A DNA stretch of 64,000 nt, from assembly GCA_030248065.1 (NCBI GenBank), contig JASAMV010001788.1, positions 1 to 64,000 on the forward strand. The letters are read 5' to 3'. The translations under genes were made by a program, and so were the position numbers. Source of the DNA: Rhynchonema sp. JSB1_4 (taxonomy: Eukaryota > Nematoda > Chromadorea > Monhysterida > Xyalidae). Shown one piece after another: positions 37,201-64,000 of the stretch. Below the pieces are notes generated by a model that saw only the letters and a program-made list of their open reading frames with translations, was not told the origin of the DNA and did not search any database. Each line of letters opens with the position of its first letter. Position 1 is the stretch's first letter.

Positions 37201-38016
37201 TAGCTGTAAACTTCGCTGGCAGCAATCGCAATTTGCGAAACAAGTTCATAATCAAACTATGCGAACGAATAGTTGTGCGCATTTTTTTCGGCACCAAACT
37301 TGGTTATCGGTCCGGCATTGCCTTGTTCATGTCACTTTGTACCAGTGATATTTTGGGATTTGCGTCACTCACTGTGGCCTAGAAGTTGTTCTGTGACCAA
37401 ACAATCACCCAAACACGTTTACGCTGATTGAACTTAGTGGCTCCAGTAAATATCGGTTCGCCTCTAAAACTCACGTGGCCAAGTCCAGGCATCACCCACG
37501 TAACCATTCATCTTTGTAGGACTTTGAAATCCCGGCCCGAATTCGGGTGACGAATGCCGGAATTGACAACGATGACTTTACAACTTCCTCCCGAGTGGTG
37601 ACCAACGCCATGGATCTGGGACTGGCTACGCAGGTATGCACTGCGTTTTATGATTTTGAGTTCAAATTGAATCATTTTGTGACATCAGATAATGATTTGT
37701 TTCTATTTTGTACGGTTATCATTTGGCAAAATGGGATTGATTTTGTTCATTCCTCCTCTTGCTTTTTGGAGACGATGAAACATTTTTGACTGGAGACGTG
37801 ATTTCTTGCCACACATTTTCCTGCGATCTCAGACGGCATCACAGTCAGTGGTTGATGTGAAGCTACTTTAGTAACACTGTGGTCAAACGTGCAGCCATCT
37901 CTGTTCTTGCGTTTTTCCAATCCGTTATTACCCTTCAGGTGCCGCCGATACGCAAGAGAAAGTCCGTTGTCGAAACACCGCCAGCCATGAAGCGACTGTC
38001 GAGACGTCTGAATTGA
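34297..38016 (+). CDS. DMAP1: DNA methyltransferase 1-associated protein 1 homolog
   Basis: DMAP1 is a subunit of the NuA4/TIP60 and SRCAP chromatin-remodelling complexes. Eleven exons: 34297-34416, 34834-35070, 35137-35223, 35322-35437, 35512-35617, 35866-36076, 36326-36471, 36679-36820, 36891-37042, 37520-37633, 37939-38016 (1509 nt, 502 residues; human 467). Landmarks: KKWAWTTFTNSARN and YAFAQFNK-like YAFAQFN, the SANT/Myb-like DWTKDETDHLMDLCRRFDLR, RSMEDLKERYYNLCNKLMK, HERRRKDQLTKLWNRTP, IEARKRERDRKAQDLQKLIT, then MKLPSIGQKKQKAVEQALDQ and FNELRSDVALLYELKTALAA. The C-terminus ends in a basic KRKS...KRLSRRLN. The start codon was taken as the ATG giving MLSDMQDIMGG, which parallels the family's short leader. 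It follows UFL1 by 367 bp in the same orientation. Confidence 0.95.
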
Positions 38017-38427
38017 TCAACATTTATCCAAAGTAGTTTTTTCCTGTCACTTCGTGCTTGTTTCGTTGCGCATAAAATCAGGAAGTCCGCACACGTCGTG
38101 CTTGTTGTTTTATACCCAAAGTGCTTGCGTGTTCTGTCGCGTGTTGGTGCCTTGACCCTGCCCGCCAACGTTACCCTCTAATTTATAAGTCATTTTCATT
38201 GCATTTTTGTTATCATTGTGAAGGCAGAGCAGACTCGATGGGTAGCTTGGTCACAGTGTGGTGCTCTGTCTGGAGATTGTTTTATGACAACATTATACCG
38301 TTAATATGCGTTCTTATCTATTTTATGCTGTTTTTGTTTTTTTCCTGCGCAATCGTTGTATTTTGTTGCAGAATGAGGTGCGAATGAACGGCCGGCAGTC
38401 ACGTCTACCAGGTTCAAATTACAAAAA

Positions 38428-41400
38428 ATGGATTTGTGGCCAAATCTGTCCGCATCGACTCTCATATCCAACGTGACAACCCCGGCACCCCAACCCCCCC
38501 ACTTCGATGCTCTAAAATGTGCACTACTGGTTGCGCTGTTGGTGATATGCTTCGTGTTCAGTATGATTCCGTTCACATTGAGGAAGATGGCCACAGAGGC
38601 ACATCCCGAAACGAGACGGCGAATGTTTGCGTTGGTTGGTCATTAAAGGCGCTATCTATGTTGCGATTAGATTCGCACTCTCTTTGTAAAGCTAGCTGGG
38701 TGCAGACCCCATAATAGCTTGTTGTTGGTTTTTTTGCGGTATACGGTATTAGTGCCCACGCAGCGGCGTTATCGCCATTTTCAGGCAAAGGCTCCGAAAC
38801 GATCGGTAACTTGCATTTTTGGAACTTGGTGGTTTCGGGGTCTATGTTGTCGTTTGTCCTATGCAATGTATGTTGATGGGATGCTGAGATGTGATACAGA
38901 ATTCAAGTGTAAATGATCAAGTTTGTCCAATGTCCATTCCAGATTTTCACACTTCTATCGTGCTACGGCGGTGGTGTCTTCCTGGGCACATGTCTGCTTG
39001 ATCTGCTGCCTGATGCAATCACATCCGTACGTTCCGTGATCTCGGACACTCACGCATTCCCGTTGTCCGAATTTCTCGTCACAATGGGATTCTTTGCCGT
39101 GCTGTTTCTCGAACAGTTGGTCATGTGGCTGAAGGAGGAGGTTGGATATTGAAAGTGGTTTCTGTGTGTGAACAATCGAACGTGATGCGGCCAGTGTGGT
39201 CTTGCATTGGTGGCGTTGTTTTTTTTTGCATTGAGACATTACCAATTCCGCTAATATCGATCAGACGCTGTTTCGAGGTTATCCCCTTCATCCCATCAAA
39301 TCTCAAGATGTCACAAAAAATCACATATAGAGATCAGCACTATTTTGCTTGGCCCGGCTAAGAAGTAGAATTTTTATGATTATCCAGCTTTTGCGCACTC
39401 TTTTCAGGGCTATCTCGGTGGTGGTGCGCGTAGTTCCCGTGCGGATACAGTGCCTGCAGCAGCAGTGGCAGCACCAACAAGTAACGATCTGACAACCAGC
39501 ACAACTTTACGTCGCGTCAGCACTGGACGCAGTGGCACACAGCTGCCGACTTTGACGTTGGTGTTCCACGTTTGCCCCCGGTTTTTTACTACTTGTGTAA
39601 GTTCAACGATTTGACCGGTTTGAAACCGGTGATCGTTGTTTGTTCTTAGCTCTCATGACTTAACAGACATTTTCGTTTTCGGACTTTGTCCAAAAGCAAC
39701 TCATGACGAAGTTGTGCAATTACAGGGCACGGGACACCCATCTATGCGACGATGTTTCAAGTGTGGGTGACAACACATCCATGCTTACACATACTGACGA
39801 CGTGTTCGACCCCGAGGACTCGTCAGTGGCGCCCTCCGACCCTCGTGTGAGTGTGGTGGAGGTGGAAGACGCTCAACAACAGACACATCCGTGTCACGAT
39901 GCCGAGTGTACAGCGTCTGGCGCTGTGAATCCGGCTGCAGACAAGGACTTTGCCGACGGACAATTGTCGCCCACCTCGACCAATCCCAGACCAGGACCGG
40001 CCAATAATGATAATGAACAACAACGTCGCTCTGTTACGTCGAGTCGGGATGGATCACCCGTACCGCCAGCACGTGGTGAACATGGAAGGGTATCACACAG
40101 GTATGGTGTGTTTTGTTTTCATATTGGTGCCGCGTATACGAGCCCGGACAAAGAAGTTGCCGAAAAAGTGTTTTTTTTGTTGCAGACACGCACACGGTCA
40201 CAGTCACGACCCGCATTTTGACCCGGGCGCTCACTCAACCGTTCGTGCCATGTTGTTAGTGTGCGCGTTATCCTTGCACTCGGTGTTTGAAGGATTGGCA
40301 TTGGGTAAGTCATATTGTTCAAAGCCGAAACGATATCAAACTGTTTGTCTTGTTTGATCATTGGAGAAGAATCACGTAAGAGTTGTTGTAGTAAGGTGTC
40401 TAAGCCTAATTGTGCACGAGCGTTTCGTGCGCGGTATCGGTGACCGAGATGTTCAACACTGATGCTGATTCCAATGGTCAAAATGAGGAAACATCCGATC
40501 AGTTGTTCGATACGCAGTTTTGTCGTGCCCCTTTGACCGTGGTCTCCGCTCGTTGCACACACATGCAACACGTTGGGATCGTGTAAAAAATATTTCTGTG
40601 TTCCATGCCTTGGATTACGGATGAACTCATCTGTAGCGCTCGGTTGAATCTGTTCAGCAAGCCTTGAAAAATTTCGACTGAACATGAACGCAGTTCTTCC
40701 ATTGTTCGTATCCTCGGTCAATTTCACAGCTCGCAGTCCGCACCTGGTGCGAGCCATGTACCGAACTGATGTTTCATAGTCGATAGCCACCAGTTGTCCT
40801 CGACGTTGGTGCACAACGTCAACTGCATGTGCACTGCCCAGGTCCAGATAGGGATTGTGCTGCACCGCTGGTCCCAGTGATGGGTGTTGTTTTAGCAAGG
40901 TCTGTGTGTGACCAGATGCACGCCCAATCAGGGACACCGTATCTGCACTTAGAAGTTTGACTAATTGGTCGGCATTCTCGAATCGACCTGTTTCTCCCGG
41001 CAGCAGCAATTTGGCTAGTAACGAGGTACGAAATAGAGTGAGCACGATTGTGACCAACAAAGATACCGTTGTGATTGATCGGGAGTTTGGCTGCGATGTG
41101 GGGGTAGATGGATAGAAACATCAGTGAGATAATCAGGCAAGACAGAGTTAGGATGTCGAAATTTGATAGGAATTTGGTATAAAAAAATTTATAGTCCAAC
41201 CAGACTCTAGCAACTTATTTGAAGTTGACTGACGACGTCAAGTGCATACAAGTAATCGGAGGAGGAAAATTGACTGGTGATAGTGGTGCTGTATTGGTAT
41301 AGTCGTTGACGTTTGGACGTGATGAACAAGGTCATGTCAAGTGTGTCGACCTGAAATAGGAAAAGACAGTATCGGCCCTGGTGATTGGTCCGACCTGGCC

Positions 41401-43057
41401 TTGATTGCGGGATTTTTGTGTTGCGGATTTTTTTGAGATTTACTGGTGCGTGTATAGAAAAAAATCACGATGCTGTTCCCACACAGCTTATAAAAAACAT
41501 TTACGCTGGTCGAAATTAGTGGCACTGGTAAAATATTTCTTCGTATTTTGAATACGTAAACTAGACAACTCCGATTCGATGTTCAACGTTGACAGTGGCG
41601 CACAACAATTCATGTGCGAAACAGCGGTTAGTCCCGTTGTCGTGCTTACCGTGTGCGCACTCAATTGTCTCAACACGTCATCCAGACCGGTGATAGGTAC
41701 CATCTCAATGTCAGCACCCATGACCTGGAGCACTGTACCCAATATTTCGGCATCATTGCCTGGATACACACATTGCCGACTGCGGCGCAGCGCAGGTTGC
41801 TTGTTGGAATATGGCATAGCGTATGGTGGAACCACGAAATGACCCACACGGACAGGAGTGCTGTTTGACATTACACTTCATGAGCTTCTAGATTTTTTTA
41901 AAGAAAACGAATGAAACCTCAAGTGAGATTGAATCTGTTGGTTTAGATTATGCACAAAGACAGCATTTGTTTGTCTTCTAATTATGCGCACACACAGCAC
42001 CCGTCAGAAAGTTTGTTTGTCCTGGTTTTCTGACGCATGTGCTCACAGATCAAATATCCATGAGGGCAAATAAAGCCGGTCGCTTTCGGCCGTCTCCCCT
42101 GTCAGAAAAACGTTATTTCTTGGGTTTTGTTGCATAAAATTGGGAAAGGCGTTGCGTTTTGGACATCGGTATCACGTATAACACGGACAGTGAATGGCCT
42201 GAGAATGCTTTTATAGGTATCTTATGCCCCCTTCAGAGCAATTATTAACTCCTCAATTAATTGCGTTCATACCCAATCACGTATTTTCAGGCATGTCCCG
42301 CGACGTTAGCGATTGTTTACAAGTGTTCACAGCGTTGTCCATCCACAAGTCACTGATTGCATTCAGTGTCGGTCTGCGACTCGTACAAAGCCGGCTGCAA
42401 TTTCTCGGCATTTTCCTGTCCTGTCTTACTTTCTGCGTGATGGCACCCATCGGGGGATTCGTTGGGGTCGCGGTCATGGAATCGGTCAAAGGTGGCTGGA
42501 AAGATTTCTTGGTTTTTGAGCGAGTGTCGACATCAAAGTTGGTTGACAGTCCTGTTAGGATCAGTTCGGTCTTTGTCACGGGACGGTTGCATGTTTTGAA
42601 GGTCACGACGTCACGTCGATGGTCTCGAATACCCCGCGAAACCTGGGCGTAGACAGGACTCCAACAAATTAATTTTTTCAATAATTTGCTAAATACAACA
42701 GCTACACAATGCTCTCGCATCCCTCACCAATTTACCAGCGTGAGAGCTGCTCATTTGCTATATTTTGGGGACAGTTCTGGCGCTGGCCGAAATGAGTGGT
42801 CACCCTCGAAATATCTGTTCAATACGAAGTGGTCGCTGTTCCAACCAAATCCAAGCCAATCACCGATTCTTCCAGGTGACACAGCGACGATGCTGAGTGG
42901 TTGTCTAACGAGTGTGGCGTGTGGCACGTTCCTCTACGTCACGTGCTTCGAGATTCTGCCGCACGAGCTGAACGAGCCCAACAATCGATTGGCTAAATTG
43001 TGCATGCTCGTGCTCGGATTCATCACCATTTGCTTGTTCGTTATTGTGTTTGGCTAG
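38428..43057 (+). CDS. ZIP family zinc transporter (SLC39A1/2/3-like)
   Basis: ZIP proteins import Zn2+ into the cytosol across plasma or vesicle membranes. Seven exons: 38428-38634, 38943-39140, 39408-39580, 39726-40100, 40186-40304, 42291-42491, 42876-43057 (1455 nt, 484 residues). The short lumenal N-terminus is followed by TM1 (ALLVALLVICFVFSMIPF), TM2 with GGGVFLGTCLLDLLPDA, TM3 (FLVTMGFFAVLFLEQLVMWL) and a long cytoplasmic loop of about 190 residues ending in a His-rich HAHGHSHDPHF. TM4 carries the metal-binding LSLHSVFEGLALG and TM5 ALSIHKSLIAFSVGLRL. TM7-8 ends CGTFLYVTCFEILPHE. The exon 3/4 junction (39580/39726) is the least certain. The loop is longer than in vertebrate ZIP1-3. Intron 5 (2 kb) contains an antisense receptor gene. 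Confidence 0.93.
40119..41871 (-). CDS. Ionotropic receptor-like (iGluR/IR family) gene nested antisense in a ZIP intron
   Basis: The start MSNSTPVRVGHFVVPPYAM opens directly at the ligand-binding lobe S1, without an amino-terminal domain, as in divergent ionotropic receptors. Exon 1 is 41871-41650 (donor GTAAGC) and exon 2 starts at 41348 (LDMTLFITSKRQRLYQYSTT, the family's T/R ligand contact region). A 942-nt open frame, 41060-40119, encodes a TM3-like SRSITTVSLLVTIVLTLFRT, lobe S2 (FENADQLVKLLSADT to CGLRAVKLTED) and TM4 IEQLIGCFLILTIGISISVE. A TM1-like segment (ILTLSCLIISLMFLSIYP, near 41100-41160) is in another frame, and I could not find introns that join it to TM3. So the gene is either mis-spliced in my model or decaying. 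The C-terminal end is uncertain: the frame stays open across the antisense of ZIP exon 5. Confidence 0.68.
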
Positions 43058-43620
43058 GGCTGATTGTGCAATCGGACATTTTTATCTGTGATATTATCTG
43101 CTGGGTATAAAACTTGATGATTAGTCCGTCTAAAGTTTTTGGCATTTTTGCGAAGTGTGGCCACCGTACCGGAGTTGACCAGTCATCAGGTTGGATGTTT
43201 CACCCAGCATGTGCACATTTCTGAAATTCATTTGTGTAACTATTTTCATGTGCTTTGCTCGCGTCTCTTTCTTGAACGTTTCATCATTGTCACTTCTCAT
43301 TGCCTATCTTCTGCCTAATTAGAATTATGAGATTCACGTTTTAGTTCCAATTCTCCACGTACTTTGTGCAAACATGTGTGCACATATTAGGTGCTAGCGG
43401 ATTCGTTTCATCGATATTATGATTGTATCCGTATCAGAACGTCGTATTTATGTTCGGATAAAATTATGACAAAAAGATAAGCGGTGGTATTTCCATTTGT
43501 ACAACAAGCATCAGTTTCAGTTCAGAAACCGCAATTGCGCTATTATTTTTTTGATGCAAGCCAATTTGACAAACATGTCCATAATTCATTTTTGCAGCGG
43601 CAGACCGGTCACAGGGCAAA

Positions 43621-60165
<16,545 letters not shown>

Positions 60166-60632
60166 ACGGGTGTATGCATTCCATATGATGTTTCAATGAC
60201 GTTCTTTATTGCTCTTCTGTGATAATAATGCTCATCGTGGCAACACGTTCGACACAATCTACTTTCTCTGTTGGAATTGTTCTATTTATACTTTGTATTG
60301 TTGTTGTTTCTTTGTTGTTTAGTATGCCTAATCATACGAGTACCGGAGTGTCAATACCACACGCAAAGTCATCTATATCTCTGTTCCGTGCTTTACTAGA
60401 ACACTTCGATCTTTGCTGCAGTGTGCTGAATCATTATTATGCACTTAATCATGCGTCATCGTGTCGCGTGTATAAACATAACCATGCACGTTCACCATTG
60501 TACATATGTTTGTGTGCCCAGTCAAAGGTACCATCATGGACAAACCAGTGGCACAACGCCATATTACCTCCACATATAAACAGTTTGCAACAAAATTAGT
60601 ATTGAGTATTTTTAATTCAGACCGCCACAACG
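60166..60632. other. Intergenic spacer between BLTP2 and LLPH
   Basis: The stretch is AT-rich and has no supported gene. It must hold the BLTP2 3' untranslated region and LLPH promoter. A strong 3' splice site (TTTAATTCAG, ending 60620) lies 12 nt before the LLPH start. Confidence 0.4.
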
Positions 60633-61486
60633 ATGGCCAAAAGTATGCGCAGCAAGTGGCGTCGCAAAATGCGTCGAGAGAAACGCGCCAAGAACGCACC
60701 TCGGGAAGTGGCACGGCTGGAGAAACTGGCCAAAAAGGACAAGCAGTACCTCTTGGCACAGGGTGCGTGAATAGTTGCTTTTCACTTGAATAGATACTAC
60801 GCCGTTATGACAAAAGCCTGTTCCACATGCGTATTGTCAGGGCTATGATGTGAATTGTACTATTTTGGTCTTGGATTCCATTTCTGGATCGTGCCCGCAG
60901 GCGTGGTGGTGCACCATCGTCCCTTCAGCATTGCTGATTAATTGCAGGTGGCTCGGTGGACGGAGTGACCTTGGAGAAACCAATCGACTTGCCCCCACTC
61001 ACTACACATCAAGCAGGTGATGTTTTGCTTGTTAGTGATTCATGGGACATGTTTGAGTTATTGCTGGAAACCGCCCGGTGATGGTCGGGAATCCAAGAGC
61101 CATTGGGCCACATCTTGCGATTTCCTAGTTTCTGTAAAAGTTCTCCACAGCTCACCGAAAAACAACATTTACGCTCGCCTAAGTCCAAGAAAACTGCTAA
61201 ATCACGAGACATTGTCCAACCCATTTTGCAGAACCAACCAAACCCGCGCGGTTGCCATTGAAATTTATGATGCGTCAACAATAATCAGAAACAGCTATTG
61301 ATTTCAGAAGATCCATCTCCACCGGATACAATGGACTGCAGTGCTGCTGGTGCGATCACACGCAACAAGCACACAATGCAGGATCAGTACGGTCGATACC
61401 CGATATGGATGAATAGACGAAGAATTGAGAAGATCAAGAAGCTCAACAAGACAAAGGCGAAAGCAAAGAAGAAACGCATTCGATGA
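60633..61486 (+). CDS. LLPH: LLP homolog (learning-associated protein, nucleolar)
   Basis: LLPH is a small basic nucleolar protein; the family includes Aplysia LAPS18 and is linked to ribosome biogenesis and chromatin. Three exons: 60633-60762, 60948-61016, 61308-61486 (378 nt, 125 residues; human 129). The N-terminus [20 protein letters not shown] is strongly conserved. The C-terminal block [18 protein letters not shown] matches the family's HGQYPIWMNQR motif, and the Lys-rich tail ([12 protein letters not shown]) is a nuclear/nucleolar localisation signal. The Met chosen gives the canonical start. It directly follows BLTP2 in the same orientation. Confidence 0.95.
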
Positions 61487-61822
61487 TCGCAAATGCTCGT
61501 CGTTTTATTCCGTGTGTTATCGATAACTTGTTGGCAGTTTATGTGGTTGATGTGAGAAATGCAAATCATAAATGCGAAGATTAAAAAGTCCTCTAAGAAT
61601 GGTACGGATTCTACCATGTAAAATTACGCCTGCTTCCACTGTGACAATTAACCTAATAGGTTGGCAGACGTTTCACAGCTGGGTAATTGTATGGTAATCA
61701 TACAAAATGTAAAATGAATACATCAAATTTGACATGATTTCATAGGCATGCACATGCAAATGCGGATAATGAAAATGCACTTTTGTCTGAATAAGCTGCC
61801 AAGCGACCATGTAACCGCTTGT

Positions 61823-62972
61823 CTATTTGCGGCCATACATGCCGTACAACGTCTGCGGTCGTGCATTCCAGTACCATTGCACGATACAACGCACACACTC
61901 ACTTTGGGACCACAGGTATTGGCAACGACATGCTGGCACAGTGCCACCCTCACAGCACTGCCATTTCGGACCACTGGCACCTGCAATTATTGTGCATTTA
62001 TTGGCCGATGTCCACAAAATGACGTGACAGTAAACTCAACGTTAATTACACACGACTAGACATGTTGCAGTCTACGCTCCCAGAGTCAGAGCGCACATGC
62101 GCACCACAAGCGCTGCTGTTGACATGCAGCTTTTCAGTTATTGTTATTGTCAATCATTCAAGCTTGTACATCTGCTAATAGGGTTATGCCGTTTTTCAGT
62201 AAAACAAATGTTGCGGTGCTTACCTCCACCCCCGTTACCACCACCGTTGCTTGAAGCCTTGGTCGTTGCTGAATAGTGCATTGAGGGAATTCAGAACATT
62301 TTGATTGTCAGTACCATTTATATTTCGCTAAAACAGCTGAATATGTAGTTCACCCACCTTTCCCTCCCCCTGATGCAGCTGTCGTTGGGCCATCCCCTGA
62401 CGCCGGTGATGTTTCACTGCCACCTGATCCAGATGCTGATGTCGAGTCATCGGCTCCATTGGCTGTGTCAAGAAGAAAATTAGGCGATATGTTAAATATT
62501 GCAAATATATAAATATTTGGAACCAGGGTAATGTGTAGCTGACCGGCAGTGGTCGCTGCTGCGGTCGTCCCCTGACCGTTGACAACAATCACCTCGCCCG
62601 TCACCAGCATGGAAAACTGAAACATTGCCATCAACTGCTCACGTGTATGTATGTTTATGTTCATTGGGAGTCGGTCCGGTCCGATCACCAAACATTCACA
62701 AAATGCCTATTGCAAGCCAGAAAGGTTTGGTGCTCTCGGCCATAGCACTCGACTTCCTATGGCCTTGTGTAACATCAGCTAATGAATTATCATGCATAAA
62801 CATAGCACACGGGAACCTACGGGAACTTTGATAGAACGACGTTAGAACTCCAAAGAACCGAGAATTCGAATAGAACTGCAACTGAGTGGTGAACACGGAG
62901 GATTACGCACCGTTGCCTTGTGATATGTCAGTGAAGCTCACCCACCATGACAATCGTCACGCACAACTTCAT
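61823..62972 (-). CDS. Small secreted Gly/Ser/Thr-rich protein with C-terminal cysteine domain
   Basis: I do not recognise a family. Five exons with closing phases: 62972-62946, 62616-62544, 62462-62358, 62268-62224, 61980-61823 (408 nt, 135 residues). The N-terminus MKLCVTIVMFSMLVTGEVIV is a classical signal peptide, with cleavage plausible near VNGQG. The middle of about 55 residues is disordered (TSASGSGGSETSPASGDG, ASSNGGGNGGGG). The C-terminal domain of about 50 residues has six cysteines in a CC-x8-C-x-C-x9-C-x2-C pattern and several tryptophans, and ends TLYGMYGRK. Donors are GTGGGT, GTCAGC, GTGGGT and GTAAGC; the last acceptor is ATTGCAG. An alternative weaker last exon (62174-62158) would stop after five residues and lose the cysteine domain. 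It is probably an extracellular or venom/cuticle-type peptide; that is a guess. Confidence 0.7.
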
Positions 62973-63036
62973 TGTTTCAACTGGCGCAGGTCTTCAGTCG
63001 AGACTTTAGAATGACTTCAGAGGATCTCAGACGGTT

Positions 63037-63321
63037 TTATTGCCGAAAAGAAGGGTATTGAACATGAACATTCTCTTCCTGCATAAACAGCGCTTTTATA
63101 CACTTCGCTAGCCAGATCATTTGCATAAGTTTTTCAAAACGATTGTGCTCAACCATTTGTTGCGGTCGGCGTTGAACAGCCTGTGATCTTGTGGGAAAGT
63201 CATTAAAAAGAGAACGATATTTATCCACACCGCATTTATCAATGGACGTAACATTTTCTTCCCAACAGTTTCTTGCCATTTTACAAATTCTTATAAGCAT
63301 AACAATCCAAGTTGCATGCAA
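63037..63321 (-). CDS. Possible small single-exon gene, unrecognised
   Basis: A 94-codon frame starts MHATWIVMLIRICKMARNCW. It contains three cysteines and ends SFRQ, with its TAA overlapping an AATAAA hexamer on the same strand (63037-63042 region). That overlap is the best hint that it is transcribed. There is no recognisable domain; the moderately hydrophobic start could be a weak signal peptide. It could equally be the last exon of a gene beginning further right. Confidence 0.3.
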   Translation of the reverse strand: MHATWIVMLIRICKMARNCWEENVTSIDKCGVDKYRSLFNDFPTRSQAVQRRPQQMVEHNRFEKLMQMIWLAKCIKALFMQEENVHVQYPSFRQ

Positions 63322-63895
63322 AAAAGTTTGTTTTGCATATTATTTGCATTCTTGTTTTATGTAACTGTCCCACGACATTCTCCACAACGCGTTCCATTCA
63401 AGAAGCAGAACCGGAATCAAAAGAAAAAACCTCAGGGCATAAAATTCTCTTCAAGTATAACGCCAACTTTAGCAACAAACATTAATTTCGTGCGGTCAAC
63501 TTCCAAATATTTATATCTCCCGTAATCTGCATATGTACATACAGTATATTATGTGTATAAAATCACGGGTCATAAATTTTATGATTGCTTATTCACAAGC
63601 ATGTCCGTCATGTTTGGCTTCAAAAGGCGTTCATTGCAAAGATTGCAACCTTCTTACGCAACATTGCTTCACCAGCACCACAGATCACCATCGACAATCG
63701 ATTGTGTTGGAAAATAGGTCGATGCCAAATACAAAGATTTTTCTAACCTGACGTTAATATTATGATAACAACCTTCACATGTAACCATATCCATCATGTT
63801 TGCCTTCTATTTGCGTGCATACCATCCATACGGCCCCATATCATTGGTCAAACAACGCACACATTCGAATCGCGAGTACCGATACTTGCATGCAC
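63322..63895. other. No supported gene
   Basis: The stretch is AT-rich. A plus-strand frame from 63316 starts with a hydrophobic run but overlaps the candidate above in antisense and lacks other support. Confidence 0.3.
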
Positions 63896-64000
63896 CAGGG
63901 TTGGGCAAAAAAAACGACGGCGTTTTTTCTTAAAAAAACGACGTTTTTTTTAAAAAAAACGCCTGGGTCGTTTTTCGTTTTTTTTTAAATCCTGAATTTC
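63896..64000. mobile_element. Left end of a hAT-like element, cut by the window edge
   Basis: CAGGGTTGGGCAA is a terminus seen repeatedly in animal hAT elements. It is followed by AAAAAACGACG/CGTTTTTT low-complexity fold-back sequence up to the edge. The other end and target duplication lie outside the window. Confidence 0.5.

Noticed and set aside
40499..40702. Separate small minus-strand frame within the receptor region
   Set aside because: It is an out-of-frame shadow of the ionotropic receptor-like S2 domain.
60219..60599. 126-codon plus-strand frame between BLTP2 and LLPH with a hydrophobic start
   Set aside because: No splice support or homology, and composition is like the surrounding AT-rich spacer.
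63316..63525. 69-codon plus-strand frame with a hydrophobic start
   Set aside because: It overlaps the start of a better supported minus-strand frame, and I see no splice or polyadenylation support.

Overview
The window is a piece of an intron-rich animal nuclear genome using the standard genetic code (TAA, TAG and TGA all end reconstructed genes). Genes of conserved eukaryotic families can be rebuilt exon by exon with GT-AG introns, mostly 60-700 bp, and the reconstructed reading frames close exactly. The set (cytoplasmic isoleucyl-tRNA synthetase, MON1, NT5DC 5'-nucleotidase-like, UFL1, DMAP1, a ZIP zinc transporter, BLTP2/Hobbit, LLPH, an ionotropic receptor) says bilaterian invertebrate. 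I cannot place it to phylum; no rRNA, mitochondrial or lineage-specific marker is present.

Layout. 75-1849 holds five exons of an unrecognised minus-strand gene running off the left edge. 1900-4200 is repeat-rich. 4670-12107 (+) is IARS1 in 23 exons; 12568-16506 (+) is MON1 in 9 exons; 20086-16966 (-) is NT5DC in 12 exons, convergent on MON1. 25342-21634 (-) is a 20-exon basic, Ser/Lys-rich nuclear-type protein with an AT-hook. 25757-28511 is almost entirely transposon-derived. Then come UFL1 28617-33929 (+, 15 exons), DMAP1 34297-38016 (+, 11 exons) and the ZIP transporter 38428-43057 (+, 7 exons), whose 2-kb fifth intron carries an antisense ionotropic-receptor gene. BLTP2 fills 43621-60165 (+), followed by LLPH 60633-61486 (+) and two small minus-strand genes, one encoding a secreted cysteine-rich protein (62972-61823).

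The most striking content is a group of non-autonomous, hAT-like elements. Each has CAGTG/CAGAG-type inverted ends, an 8-bp target duplication, a family-specific motif reiterated near both ends and, in several families, a central GCGCG..CGCGC palindrome. At 25757-27912 five of them are nested one inside another, each with an intact 8-bp duplication, and a sixth, palindromic element sits in the same pile. So the order of insertion can be read directly. Fold-back and palindromic elements and short dispersed intron motifs add to this. A second genome-wide oddity is the 5' splice site: about 40% of the donors I reconstructed have T at +3 (GTTGGT, GTTAGT, GTTTGT), and one conserved UFL1 intron is GC-AG.

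The genes are housekeeping loci (translation, endolysosomal Rab7 activation, UFMylation, chromatin, zinc uptake, lipid transfer, nucleolar function). I see no operon-like functional cluster. Several starts lie 12-60 nt after a strong 3' splice site, which could mean leader introns or trans-splicing.
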